Part shown: piece by piece, positions 42,254 through 49,707 of the stretch | Layout: each line of letters begins with the position of its first letter | Position numbering within the stretch: position 1 is the stretch's first letter | Source of the DNA: Blastococcus xanthinilyticus | GTDB taxonomy: Bacteria > Actinomycetota > Actinomycetes > Mycobacteriales > Geodermatophilaceae | Assembly: GCF_008124835.1 (NCBI RefSeq) | Contig: NZ_VNHW01000002.1 | Coordinates: forward strand, 1-64,000 | Direction of reading: 5' to 3' | Length of the DNA stretch: 64,000 nucleotides | The notes under the pieces: generated by a model | Database searches by the model: none | The model's input: only the letters and a program-made list of their open reading frames with translations | What the model was told of the DNA's origin: nothing | Program-made: the position numbers and the translations under genes

Positions 42254-43413
42254 CCGCACCCCAGAGCCCCGCCCCCCAGAGCCCCGCCCCCCAGAGGCCC
42301 ACGCCCTCGCCGCTGCTCTCCCTCCCGGGTGCGGTGCCGGTCGAGGTCGCCGGCGACGCCGCCCGCGTGGTGGCGGCGCACTACGGGGACCCGCTCCGCG
42401 AGCAGCGGGTGCTCACCGAGGGCGCCGGGCTGGTGGACCGCAGCGACCGCGACGTGCTCGCGGTACCGGGTGCCGACCGGCTGTCCTGGCTGCACAGCAT
42501 CACCAGCCAGCACGTCGAGCGGCTGGCCGACGGCTCCGGCAGCGAGGCGCTGGTGCTCAGCCCGAACGGGCACGTCGAGCACCACCTGGTGGTGGCCGAG
42601 CTGGGCGGCACGACCTGGGCCGACGTCGAGCCGGGGACCGGCGCGGGGCTGCACGCCTTCCTGCAGCGGATGCGCTTCATGCTCCGCGTCGAGCCCGAGC
42701 TGGTCACCGACGACTGGGCCCTGCTCGGCGTCGTCGGACCGGAGGCGCCCCGGGTGGTCGCGGCGGCGGGGCTCCCCGTGCCCGAGGCTGCGTACCGCGT
42801 CGCCCCGGCGGGTGCCGGCTGGGTGCGGCGCATGCCGCCGGTCGGCGACGGCGGGGCGGTCGTGCTCGAGCTGCTGGTGCCGCGCGCCGAGCTGGGCGGG
42901 ACCGCTGACCGGCTGCTGGCCGCCGGAGCCCGCCCCACCGGCAGCTCCGCCTACGAGGCGCTGCGCGTCGAGGCCCGCCGTCCGCGGTTCGGGGTGGACA
43001 GCGACCACCGCACCATCCCCAACGAGCTGGAGTGGCTGCACACCGCCGTGCACCTGGAGAAGGGGTGCTACCGGGGCCAGGAGACCGTGGCGCGCGTGCA
43101 CAACCTCGGTCGCCCGCCGCGGCGGCTGGTGCTGCTGCACCTGGACGGGGTCAGCGAGGACCTGCCCGCTCCCGGTGAGCCGGTGCTGTCGGGCACCCGC
43201 GCGGTGGGCCGGGTGGGCAGCGTCGTCCGGCACCACGAGCTCGGCGTGATCGCCCTCGCGCTGGTCAAGCAGTCGGTCGCCCAGGACGCCGCCCTGACCG
43301 TGGGCGGCTCGACGGCGGCGATCGACCCCGACGACGGCCCCGACGCGCTCGACGACACCCGGACGGCAGCGCGCGACCGGGTGCGGGCGGTCCGGTCTGG
43401 GACGATCGCCTGA
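42250..43413 (+). CDS. ygfZ: YgfZ/GcvT-like folate-binding Fe-S protein
   Basis: A 387-residue protein with the YgfZ signature LEKGCYRGQETVAR; its Cys is needed for folate-dependent maintenance of iron-sulfur enzymes. The N-terminal 30 residues are a Pro/Gln repeat (APQSPAPQSPAPQRP) encoded by near-identical 15-bp units, not part of the fold. The core opens with VPGADRLSWLHSITSQHVERL. It overlaps the Fur-family gene by ATGA, suggesting joint control with metal status. The Rv0811c-like relationship supports the call. Confidence 0.9.
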   Translation: MTAPQSPAPQSPAPQRPTPSPLLSLPGAVPVEVAGDAARVVAAHYGDPLREQRVLTEGAGLVDRSDRDVLAVPGADRLSWLHSITSQHVERLADGSGSEALVLSPNGHVEHHLVVAELGGTTWADVEPGTGAGLHAFLQRMRFMLRVEPELVTDDWALLGVVGPEAPRVVAAAGLPVPEAAYRVAPAGAGWVRRMPPVGDGGAVVLELLVPRAELGGTADRLLAAGARPTGSSAYEALRVEARRPRFGVDSDHRTIPNELEWLHTAVHLEKGCYRGQETVARVHNLGRPPRRLVLLHLDGVSEDLPAPGEPVLSGTRAVGRVGSVVRHHELGVIALALVKQSVAQDAALTVGGSTAAIDPDDGPDALDDTRTAARDRVRAVRSGTIA

Positions 43414-43555
43414 TCCGGCCGCCCGCTCCCGGGTGGGCAGGCCGGACGAGCTGACCTACGCTCCGCCCAGGTCCGGAGGTCGGCTGCCGAGCTCGTCCCC
43501 GCGCCCGTCGAGACCGATGCCCGGATGCCGGGTGTCCCGCACCTGGAGGTCCCCC

Positions 43556-44116
43556 GTGAGTTCCGAGCCGTCCCCCGCCGGGGGTGCCACCGTCGACGCG
43601 CTGCTGGACCCCGCCTTCCTCGAGGACGCGCTGCAGCAGCCCATGAGCGACGTGCGGCGGCTGCGCCGGCAGGCGGAGCAGGAAGAGGTCAACCTCTCCT
43701 ACACCCGGCGCCTCCTGCAGGGCCGCCTGGACATCGTGCGGCGCGAGCTGCAGCGCCGGGCCGAGCACGACGGCCGGTCGCTGGTCGACCTGCTGCCGGA
43801 GATCCTGGCGGAGAAGGGCCGGGGCCCGGCCCACGGCCTCGGCCGGCACCAGACGGTGCAGCCGGCCGATCCCAACGCCTACGAGAACTGGGTGAACTCG
43901 CTGACCAGGGGCGCCGACCTCTCGGCCATCAGCGACCTCTCCGACGCGCAGCTGGAGCAGGCGGCCCGGTCGCTCGCCGCGGCGGAGAAGGGCCTGTCGG
44001 AGCGGCGCCGCGGCGTCCAGCAGGTCATGGACGGCCTCGCCGCCGAGCTCGGCCGGCGGTACCGCGACGGCGAGGCCGACGTCGCGGCGCTGCTCGCCGA
44101 CGAGGGCCGGCACTGA
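43556..44116 (+). CDS. rsiG: RsiG-like anti-sigma factor with two c-di-GMP motifs
   Basis: A 186-residue mostly helical protein. The motif E-x3-S-x2-R-x3-Q-x3-D occurs twice, at residues 44-59 and 144-159, on separate predicted helices. This is the cyclic-di-GMP-binding signature of RsiG (formerly AmfC), the Streptomyces anti-sigma factor that holds the developmental sigma factor WhiG when loaded with c-di-GMP. The connecting region (about 75-125) has DLLPEILAEKGRGP and NAYENWVNSLTRGADLS. No whiG is in the window. GTG at 43556 follows GGAGG and begins the conserved protein. It overlaps the asparaginase gene by one base (TGATG). Confidence 0.88.
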   Translation: MSSEPSPAGGATVDALLDPAFLEDALQQPMSDVRRLRRQAEQEEVNLSYTRRLLQGRLDIVRRELQRRAEHDGRSLVDLLPEILAEKGRGPAHGLGRHQTVQPADPNAYENWVNSLTRGADLSAISDLSDAQLEQAARSLAAAEKGLSERRRGVQQVMDGLAAELGRRYRDGEADVAALLADEGRH

Positions 44117-45144
44117 TGGAGGACCCCCTTGCCCCCCACCGCTCGCAGGCTCGCGGTGGGGCCCTGCAAGGGGGCCGTTCCAGCACGTCACCGTCGCCGG
44201 TGCTGGTCGAGGTCTGGCGGTCGGGGTTCCTGGAGTCGGTCCACCGGGGCTCGCTGGTCGTCCTGGACGCCGCCGGCGACGTGGCCTTCGCCGCGGGCGA
44301 CGGAGACCGGCCGGTGCTGCCCCGCTCGGCGAACAAGCCGGTGCAGGCCACCGCGATGCTGGCGGCCGGCTGGCAGCCCCGGACCGGGCCGGAGCTGGCC
44401 ATCGGCGCGGGTTCGCACAACGGCGAGGACGGCCACCGCGACCTGGTCGCCGGCATGCTCGCCGCCGCCGGCCTGGGGCCGGACGACCTGGGCTGCCCGC
44501 CGGCGCTGCCGCAGCACATCGGCACGCAGTCGGAGTGGATCGTCGCCGGCCGCGCCCCCGAGCGGCTGGCGATGAACTGCTCGGGCAAGCACGCGGCGAT
44601 GCTCGCGGCGTGCGTGGCCGCCGGCTGGCCGACGGCGGGCTACCTGGAGCGCGAGCACCCGCTCCAGCAGGCGATCGAGGCGCGGCTGGCCGGCGCGGCA
44701 GGGGAGCCGGTGACCGCGGTCGTCGTCGACGGCTGCGGGGCGCCCCAGCACGCGCTGTCGCTGACCGGGCTGGCCCGCGGCGTCCTGTCCCTGGTGGCGG
44801 CGGCCGAGGGGTCCCGGGAGCGCGCCGTCGCCGACGCCATGCGGGCGCACCCGTGGTTCGTCGCCGGCACCGGCCGCGAGGACACCGACCTCATGACGGC
44901 GCTGCCCGGGCTGCTGGTGAAGGGCGGCGCCGACGGCGTGCACGTCGCGGCGCTGCCGGGCGCCGGCGCGGTGGCCCTCAAGCTCGACGACGGCGGTGAC
45001 CGCGGCCGCACCCCGGCGCTCGCCGCCGGCCTGCACCGGCTGGGCGTCCCCGCCGAGGCGCTTGCTCCCTGGGCCCGCCCGGCGGTGAAGGGTGGCGACG
45101 GCGTCGTCGGAGAGGTCCGCCCGGCCCCGTCGCTGAACCCCTGA
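44116..45144 (+). CDS. L-asparaginase II family protein
   Basis: A 342-residue protein of the DUF1100-unrelated asparaginase II family common in actinobacteria. Landmarks are RSANKPVQATAML, AIGAGSHNGEDGH, AMNCSGKHAAMLAAC and DGCGAPQHALSLTGLA, the family catalytic and substrate loops. It hydrolyses Asn to Asp and ammonia. The first 25 residues (HRSQARGGALQGGRSS) are a non-conserved extension; the true fold begins near VLVEVWRSGF. The ATG shares one base with the rsiG stop. Confidence 0.88.
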   Translation: MEDPLAPHRSQARGGALQGGRSSTSPSPVLVEVWRSGFLESVHRGSLVVLDAAGDVAFAAGDGDRPVLPRSANKPVQATAMLAAGWQPRTGPELAIGAGSHNGEDGHRDLVAGMLAAAGLGPDDLGCPPALPQHIGTQSEWIVAGRAPERLAMNCSGKHAAMLAACVAAGWPTAGYLEREHPLQQAIEARLAGAAGEPVTAVVVDGCGAPQHALSLTGLARGVLSLVAAAEGSRERAVADAMRAHPWFVAGTGREDTDLMTALPGLLVKGGADGVHVAALPGAGAVALKLDDGGDRGRTPALAAGLHRLGVPAEALAPWARPAVKGGDGVVGEVRPAPSLNP

Positions 45145-45195
45145 GCTGGGCTGTTCCCTGTGAGGCTCTTCACGCCGGCGTGCTAACCGTTCCGC

Positions 45196-45224
45196 TTGCA
45201 GGAGCTAGCACCCGGGGTTAACGT
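45196..45224 (+). promoter_or_regulatory. Leaderless promoter for XRE regulator
   Basis: TTGCAG (45196-45201), 17 bp, then TAACGT (45219-45224), and 7 bases to the GTG at 45232. GCTAACC (45182-45188) and GGTTAAC (45217-45223) are inverted copies bracketing the -35, a possible autoregulatory site. Confidence 0.65.
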
Positions 45225-45231
45225 CGTAGGC

Positions 45232-45696
45232 GTGCAGACCCCCGGTGAGTTCGTCCGAGAGCAGGTGACGTCGGTCCGAGAGACGGTGGACCGGGTCGCC
45301 GGCACCGTGGCGGACTCGGTCGCCGAAGCCCCGGGCGTCTCGTCGGTCAGCACCTCGGTGGGTGACTTCATCCGCGAGCAGCGCAGCGCCGCGCGGGTCT
45401 CGCTGCGCGAGCTGGCCCGCACCGCCGGCGTCAGCAACCCCTACCTGTCCCAGGTGGAGCGAGGCCTCCGGAAGCCGTCAGCGGAGATCCTAGCCTCGAT
45501 CGCCCGGGGCCTGAAGATCTCGGCCGAGACGCTCTACGAGCAGGCCGGGATCCTCGACCGGCGCGCCGGCAACCCGGACACCGTGGCGGCGATCCGCAAC
45601 GACGAGGCGCTGTCCGAACGGCACAAGGCCGTGCTGCTCGAGCTCTACGAGACCTACGTCCGCGAGCACCGGGTCACCACCCCGGCCGCCGGCTGA
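45232..45696 (+). CDS. XRE-family helix-turn-helix regulator (Rv0474-like)
   Basis: A 154-residue protein. A helical N-terminal part (about 1-45) leads to the Cro/C1-type DNA-binding domain SLRELARTAGVSNPYLSQVERG, then a helical tail (DEALSERHKAVLLELYETYV). It resembles M. tuberculosis Rv0474, which precedes hbhA (Rv0475) in the same way. GTG at 45232 is preferred over ATG 45196 because the latter sits in the promoter. The regulator is followed by the HbhA-like gene. Confidence 0.87.
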   Translation: MQTPGEFVREQVTSVRETVDRVAGTVADSVAEAPGVSSVSTSVGDFIREQRSAARVSLRELARTAGVSNPYLSQVERGLRKPSAEILASIARGLKISAETLYEQAGILDRRAGNPDTVAAIRNDEALSERHKAVLLELYETYVREHRVTTPAAG

Positions 45697-45742
45697 CCGT
45701 CCCTCCCGCTGACCGTTCCCCCTTCCTCCCCTAGGAGCAGGC

Positions 45743-46516
45743 ATGACCCCCACGCAGACCGTGAAGCAGTACGGCGAGACCGTCGTCACCGCCACCAAGA
45801 CCCCCCTCCTGGCCGCCATCGGCGCCGGTGACCTGGCCGTCGAGCGCGCCCGCACCGTGGTGTCGCAGTTCCGGTCGCGCGCCACCTCCTCGGTGCTCGC
45901 GCTGCCCGGCGAGGCCCAGGTGCAGGCCGACCTGGCCGTGAAGGAGGCGCGCACCCGCGCCACCGAGACCGCCACCACCGCGCGCTCCACCGCGCAGCAG
46001 CTGGCCACCGCGGTCCGTCCCGACGCCCTGCGCAGCACCGTCGCCGGGCTCGTCGAGGTGGCCCGCACGCAGGCCGTCACCACCGTCGAGGACCTGGCCC
46101 AGCACGGCGCCGAGGTCGTGGAGAACCTGCGCCGCCAGCCCGGCTTCCGCCGCGTGGTGCGTCGCGCCGAGCAGACCGTGGACACCGTCGAGGGCTCGCT
46201 CGAGGAGGCCATCGAGGAGGCCGCCGAGACCGTCGCCGAGGCGTCGGACGAGGTCACCTCGGTCGCGCAGAAGACCGCGGCGAAGGCCGGCAGGACCGCG
46301 GCCAAGGCCGAGAAGACCGTCCAGGAGACGGCCGACTCCGCCACGGCCACCGTGGCCGAGGCGGCCGAGGAGCCGGTCGAGGCCCCGAAGGCCAAGGCGG
46401 CGGCGAAGAAGAACAGCGCGGCGACCAAGAAGGCCCCGACGACGTCGGTGCGCGTGACCCGCGCCCGCACCGCCCGCCGGTCGGACCCCACCGCCGTGCC
46501 GGCCAAGAAGAACTGA
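45743..46516 (+). CDS. HbhA-like surface/heparin-binding protein
   Basis: A 257-residue protein with a long helical coiled-coil body (VVTATKTPLLAAIGAGDLAVERARTVV split, then many Ala/Glu/Thr heptads) and a Lys/Ala-rich C-terminal tail (KAKAAAKKNSAATKKA). This is the architecture of heparin-binding haemagglutinin HbhA; the tail is the glycosaminoglycan- or nucleic-acid-binding part. There is no signal peptide, as in HbhA. GGAG lies before the ATG. Position between the XRE gene and the DUF2516 gene supports the family call. Confidence 0.82.
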   Translation: MTPTQTVKQYGETVVTATKTPLLAAIGAGDLAVERARTVVSQFRSRATSSVLALPGEAQVQADLAVKEARTRATETATTARSTAQQLATAVRPDALRSTVAGLVEVARTQAVTTVEDLAQHGAEVVENLRRQPGFRRVVRRAEQTVDTVEGSLEEAIEEAAETVAEASDEVTSVAQKTAAKAGRTAAKAEKTVQETADSATATVAEAAEEPVEAPKAKAAAKKNSAATKKAPTTSVRVTRARTARRSDPTAVPAKKN

Positions 46517-46533
46517 CCGAACGGTCCACGATC

Positions 46534-46571
46534 CAGGGCCCCGGAGCCGCGCTGAGCGCTCCGGGGCCCTG
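46534..46571. terminator. Terminator after hbhA-like gene
   Basis: CAGGGCCCCGGAGC (46534-46547) pairs perfectly with GCTCCGGGGCCCTG (46558-46571), a 14-bp stem with a 10-nt loop, 17 bp after the hbhA-like stop. Confidence 0.85.
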
Positions 46572-46658
46572 TCGCGTCCGGGGCGGTTGCCTCTCCGGGG
46601 GGAAGCCGCCCGGGCGAAACCGGCCGGGAGGCCCCCCGGCGCGGGTACGCTGCCCCGC

Positions 46659-46946
46659 ATGGGCGTGTTCGACGGATGGCTGCTGTTCATCCTGTACCTG
46701 GCGTCCCAGGCGCTCACCGTCTGGGCCTTCGCCGACGCGCTCGTCCGCCCGGCCGCGGGGTACGTCGCCGCCGGCAAGCTCACCAAGCCCGGCTGGGCGG
46801 CCATCACCGGCCTCGCCGCGCTCGTCATCTTCTGGCAGCAGACGCCGATGTCGCTGCTCGGCCTGCCCGCGGTGATCGCCGCCGTCGTCTACCTGGTCGA
46901 CGTGCGGCCCGCGGTCCGCGGCCTGCCCCGCGGCAACACCTGGTAG
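46659..46946 (+). CDS. DUF2516 small membrane protein (Rv0476-like)
   Basis: A 95-residue protein with three hydrophobic helices: WLLFILYLASQALTVWAFA, AAITGLAALVIFW and LPAVIAAVVYLVDVRPAV. It matches DUF2516, the family of Rv0476 that follows hbhA in M. tuberculosis. TACGCT (46646-46651) lies seven bases before the ATG, so it probably has its own leaderless transcript. Function unknown. Confidence 0.88.
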   Translation: MGVFDGWLLFILYLASQALTVWAFADALVRPAAGYVAAGKLTKPGWAAITGLAALVIFWQQTPMSLLGLPAVIAAVVYLVDVRPAVRGLPRGNTW

Positions 46947-46970
46947 CAGGTCGGCCCGCAGCCGTCCGGC

Positions 46971-47810
46971 TCAGCGGCTGAAGACGCCCGCGGGCGGCTC
47001 CGGCGACGGCGCCGCGTCGACGTCGTGCACCGGCTGGGCGTTCCCGGCGAAGCGCTCCAGGTCCGCGCCGTCCACGACCCGCGCCGGCATGGGATCCCGG
47101 GCGCACGCCCGGCTCAGTCCGGCCACCGGTAGCTCGGCGTCGGAGGCGACCGCCACGAGGTTGCCGAAGCGGCGGCCGCGCAGGATCCCCGGCTCGGCGA
47201 GCAGGCAGACGTGCCGGAAGGCGGTCCGCAGCGTCGCCACCTGGGCCCGCGCGAAGCGCAGCGGCGGGCCGTCGGCCACGTTCGCGACGGCGATCCCGCC
47301 GGGCCGCAGCACGCGGGCCACGTGGGCAGCGAACTCGACGGTGGTCAGGTGCGCGGGCGTGCGGGCCCCGGCGAACACGTCGGTGACGACGACGTCGGCG
47401 GTCGCCGCGTGCATCGACTCCAGCGCCGCCCGGGCATCCGCGGCACGCACCCGGACCCGGGCGTTGCGGGGGAGGGGGAGGTGGGCGCGCACCAGGTCGG
47501 TGAGCGGCTGGTCGATCTCGGCCACCCGCTGCCGCGACCCGGGGCGGGTGGCCGCGACGTAGCGCGGCAGGGTCAGCGCGCCGCCCCCGAGGTGCACCAC
47601 GTCCAGCGGCGCGCCCGGCCCGGCCGCGAGGTCGAGCACGTGGCCCATCCGCCGCACGTACTCGAACTCCAGGTGCGCCGGGTCCTCGAGATCCACGTGC
47701 GACTGCGGGGTGTCGTCGACCAGCAGCACCCAGCTGCCGTCCCGGTCGGCGTCGGCGAGCAGCTCGGCCGTCCCACCGGCGACCGGCACCGGGCCGGGCG
47801 GAACCCTCAT
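46971..47810 (-). CDS. Spermidine-synthase-like methyltransferase
   Basis: A 279-residue SAM-binding-fold protein. VVHLGGGALTLPRYVAATRPGSRQRVAEID split over residues about 70-100 holds the glycine-rich loop and acidic residue; VVVTDVFAGARTPAHLTT is the aminopropyltransferase-like loop, and the HVDLEDPAHLEFEYVR region matches spermidine-synthase-type N-termini. The upstream part common to true spermidine synthases is short, so substrate is uncertain. It converges on the DUF2516 gene with a 24-bp gap. Confidence 0.82.
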   Translation of the reverse strand: MRVPPGPVPVAGGTAELLADADRDGSWVLLVDDTPQSHVDLEDPAHLEFEYVRRMGHVLDLAAGPGAPLDVVHLGGGALTLPRYVAATRPGSRQRVAEIDQPLTDLVRAHLPLPRNARVRVRAADARAALESMHAATADVVVTDVFAGARTPAHLTTVEFAAHVARVLRPGGIAVANVADGPPLRFARAQVATLRTAFRHVCLLAEPGILRGRRFGNLVAVASDAELPVAGLSRACARDPMPARVVDGADLERFAGNAQPVHDVDAAPSPEPPAGVFSR

Positions 47811-48128
47811 CGTCCGCGGGCGCTGTCGGGCTCGGCGAGCGGCGCCGCCTCCCGGGAGGAGGTTCCGCCGAGCGCCGGGATCGTCACCCGGGCGACCCTA
47901 GAGCAGCCGCCCGCTGGTCCCCCCGGTGATCCTTGCGTGCGCCCGGCGCCTGGTCGTAGCGTGCGCTCCGTTCCGGATCACCGACCGCGGGTCGGCTCCC
48001 GATCCGCTTCCGGGAGGCACCGATCGTGGCCGCGAGCCGGTCGACGGCAGCGGTCTCCGGGACGGATGCGGTGCCCGCGGGGCCACGGCACCACGATCCT
48101 CCGCGTCCCTGACGAGAGCAGGCCCCGC
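47811..48128. other. Intergenic region with likely amidase promoter
   Basis: A 318-bp gap between divergent genes with no credible coding sequence. A sigma-70-like promoter is visible: TTGCGT (47933-47938), 18 bp, TAGCGT (47957-47962), pointing right. GAGAGCAGG, a ribosome-binding-like sequence, lies just before the ATG cluster at 48129. The leftward promoter of the methyltransferase is not evident. Confidence 0.45.
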
Positions 48129-48198
48129 ATGACCACGACGCCATGACCACGACGCCATGACCGCGACGCCATGACCGCGACGACATGACCGCGACGAC
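48129..48198 (+). repeat. Five 14-bp repeats forming four overlapping 5-codon mini-ORFs
   Basis: The units start with ATG at 48129, 48143, 48157, 48171 and 48185, each reading ATGACCxCGACGxC. Because 14 is not a multiple of three, each ATG opens a different frame: the first four encode M-T-(T/A)-T-(P/T) and stop at a TGA that overlaps the next ATG as ATGA. The fifth ATG starts the 474-residue amidase. Ribosomes could pass from one to the next by termination-reinitiation, or the repeats could vary in number. Confidence 0.85.
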
Positions 48199-49609
48199 GA
48201 ACGAGCTCGTGTACGCGCCGGCCACGGAGCTGGTGGCGCGGATCAGGTCCGCCGAGCTGTCGCCCGTGGAGCTCATGGACGCCGTCCTCGAGCGGGTGGC
48301 CGAGGTGGAGCCGTCGCTGCACGCCTTCATCACCCTCGACGAGGAGCGGGCTCGGCAGGGGGCGCGCGATGCGGAGCAGGCGGTCGCGGAGGGGCGGGAC
48401 CTGGGCCCCCTGCACGGGATCCCCGTCTCGATCAAGGACCTGTTCGCCACGGCCGGCCTGCGGACGACGTGGGGGTCGAAGTTCTTCGAGCACCACGTCC
48501 CGGACTTCGACGTGGTCGCGGTCGAGCGCCTGCGGGCGGCGGGTGCGGTCATCATCGGCAAGACCAACACCCCGCACTTCGGCCACAAGGACATGTCCGA
48601 CAACCTGGTGGCCGAGGCGTCGCGCAACCCCTGGGACCTGAGCCGCACGGCCGGCGGCTCCAGCGGGGGAGCGGCAGCGGCGGTCGCCGCCGGCATGGGG
48701 CCCATCGCGCTGGGCTCCGACGGCGCCGGGTCGATCCGCATCCCGGCCGCCCTGTGCGGGGTCTACGGCGTCAAGCCGTCGGCGGGACGGGTGCCCTTCT
48801 GGCCGAACCGGGACTACTGGGGCGCGCGGTCGCACATCGGCCCGATGGCGCGCACGGTGCGCGACGCGGCGCTGATGCTCTCGGTCATGGCCGGTCCCGA
48901 CCGCCGCGACCCGCTGTCGATCGACAACGCGCCGGAGGACTACGTCGCGGCCTGCGACGGCGACCTCACCGGCCTGCGCGTCGCCTGGACGCCGGACTTC
49001 GGGCTGGACCGGGTGGGGGTGGACCCGGAGGTCCGCGCGGCGACCGAGGCGGCGGCGCACCGGTTCAGCGAGCTGGGCTGCGCCGTCGAGGAGGTCGACC
49101 CGGGCTGGGACGACCCCTCCGAGTGGCACCGCACGCTGTTCCGGGCGGGCATCGTCGGCAGCTTCGGCGAGCGGGCCCGGGAGCACCCGGAGTGGATCGA
49201 CGACAGCATGGCTGCGCTCATGGAGGCCGGCAGGGACATCACCATGACCCAGCTGGTCCAGGCGCAGGGGCAGCGATCGGTCTTCTACGACCAGGCGCGG
49301 ACGTTCATGGACGGCTACGACATCCTGCTCAGCCCCACGATGACCAGCGGTGCGTGGCCCTACGACGGTCAGCCGGGCGACATCGGCGGCCGGCCCGTGC
49401 AGGCCGTGCCCGGCGGTCGCTGGCCGCTGATGTTCCCGGCCAACGCGCTCGGGTGGCCCGCGGCCTCCGTGCCGTGCGGCTTCACGTCCGACGGCCTGCC
49501 GATCGGGCTGCAGATCATGACCCCGTGGCACGCGGACGCCCTCTGCCTGACCGCGTCGGCCGCCTTCGAGGCGAGCCGGCCGTGGGCGGCGGCCCGGCCC
49601 GACCTCTGA
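48185..49609 (+). CDS. Amidase signature family hydrolase
   Basis: A 474-residue amidase (GatA/AmiE-like). The Ser-cisSer-Lys triad is intact: Lys in VSIKDL, cis-Ser in GGSSGGAAAAVAAG and nucleophile Ser in GSDGAGSIRIPA. C-terminal landmarks are WPAASVPCGFTSDGLPIGLQ. The substrate is not predictable; indole-acetamide, aryl amide or N-acyl amino acid hydrolysis are all known in the family. It opens the catabolic island and is preceded by the mini-ORF array. No signal peptide. Confidence 0.93.
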   Translation: MTATTNELVYAPATELVARIRSAELSPVELMDAVLERVAEVEPSLHAFITLDEERARQGARDAEQAVAEGRDLGPLHGIPVSIKDLFATAGLRTTWGSKFFEHHVPDFDVVAVERLRAAGAVIIGKTNTPHFGHKDMSDNLVAEASRNPWDLSRTAGGSSGGAAAAVAAGMGPIALGSDGAGSIRIPAALCGVYGVKPSAGRVPFWPNRDYWGARSHIGPMARTVRDAALMLSVMAGPDRRDPLSIDNAPEDYVAACDGDLTGLRVAWTPDFGLDRVGVDPEVRAATEAAAHRFSELGCAVEEVDPGWDDPSEWHRTLFRAGIVGSFGERAREHPEWIDDSMAALMEAGRDITMTQLVQAQGQRSVFYDQARTFMDGYDILLSPTMTSGAWPYDGQPGDIGGRPVQAVPGGRWPLMFPANALGWPAASVPCGFTSDGLPIGLQIMTPWHADALCLTASAAFEASRPWAAARPDL

Positions 49610-49707
49610 CGCGCCGGACGGACCGGTCCGCCGGGTCCGTCCCGTCCAGTCCGACCCCGTGGCCGTGCGCACCCGGCGCACCCGGCCTCCGACCGAAGGC
49701 GGCACCC

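Noticed and set aside
43556-45144. Toxin-antitoxin or phage module around the small helical protein and XRE gene
   Set aside because: The small protein carries RsiG c-di-GMP motifs and the XRE gene matches the chromosomal Rv0474-hbhA arrangement.
48469-49600. Rightward out-of-frame extension through the first amidase into the GGT gene
   Set aside because: The amidase frame has an intact catalytic triad; this frame is Arg/Gly-rich and only becomes real after 49708.
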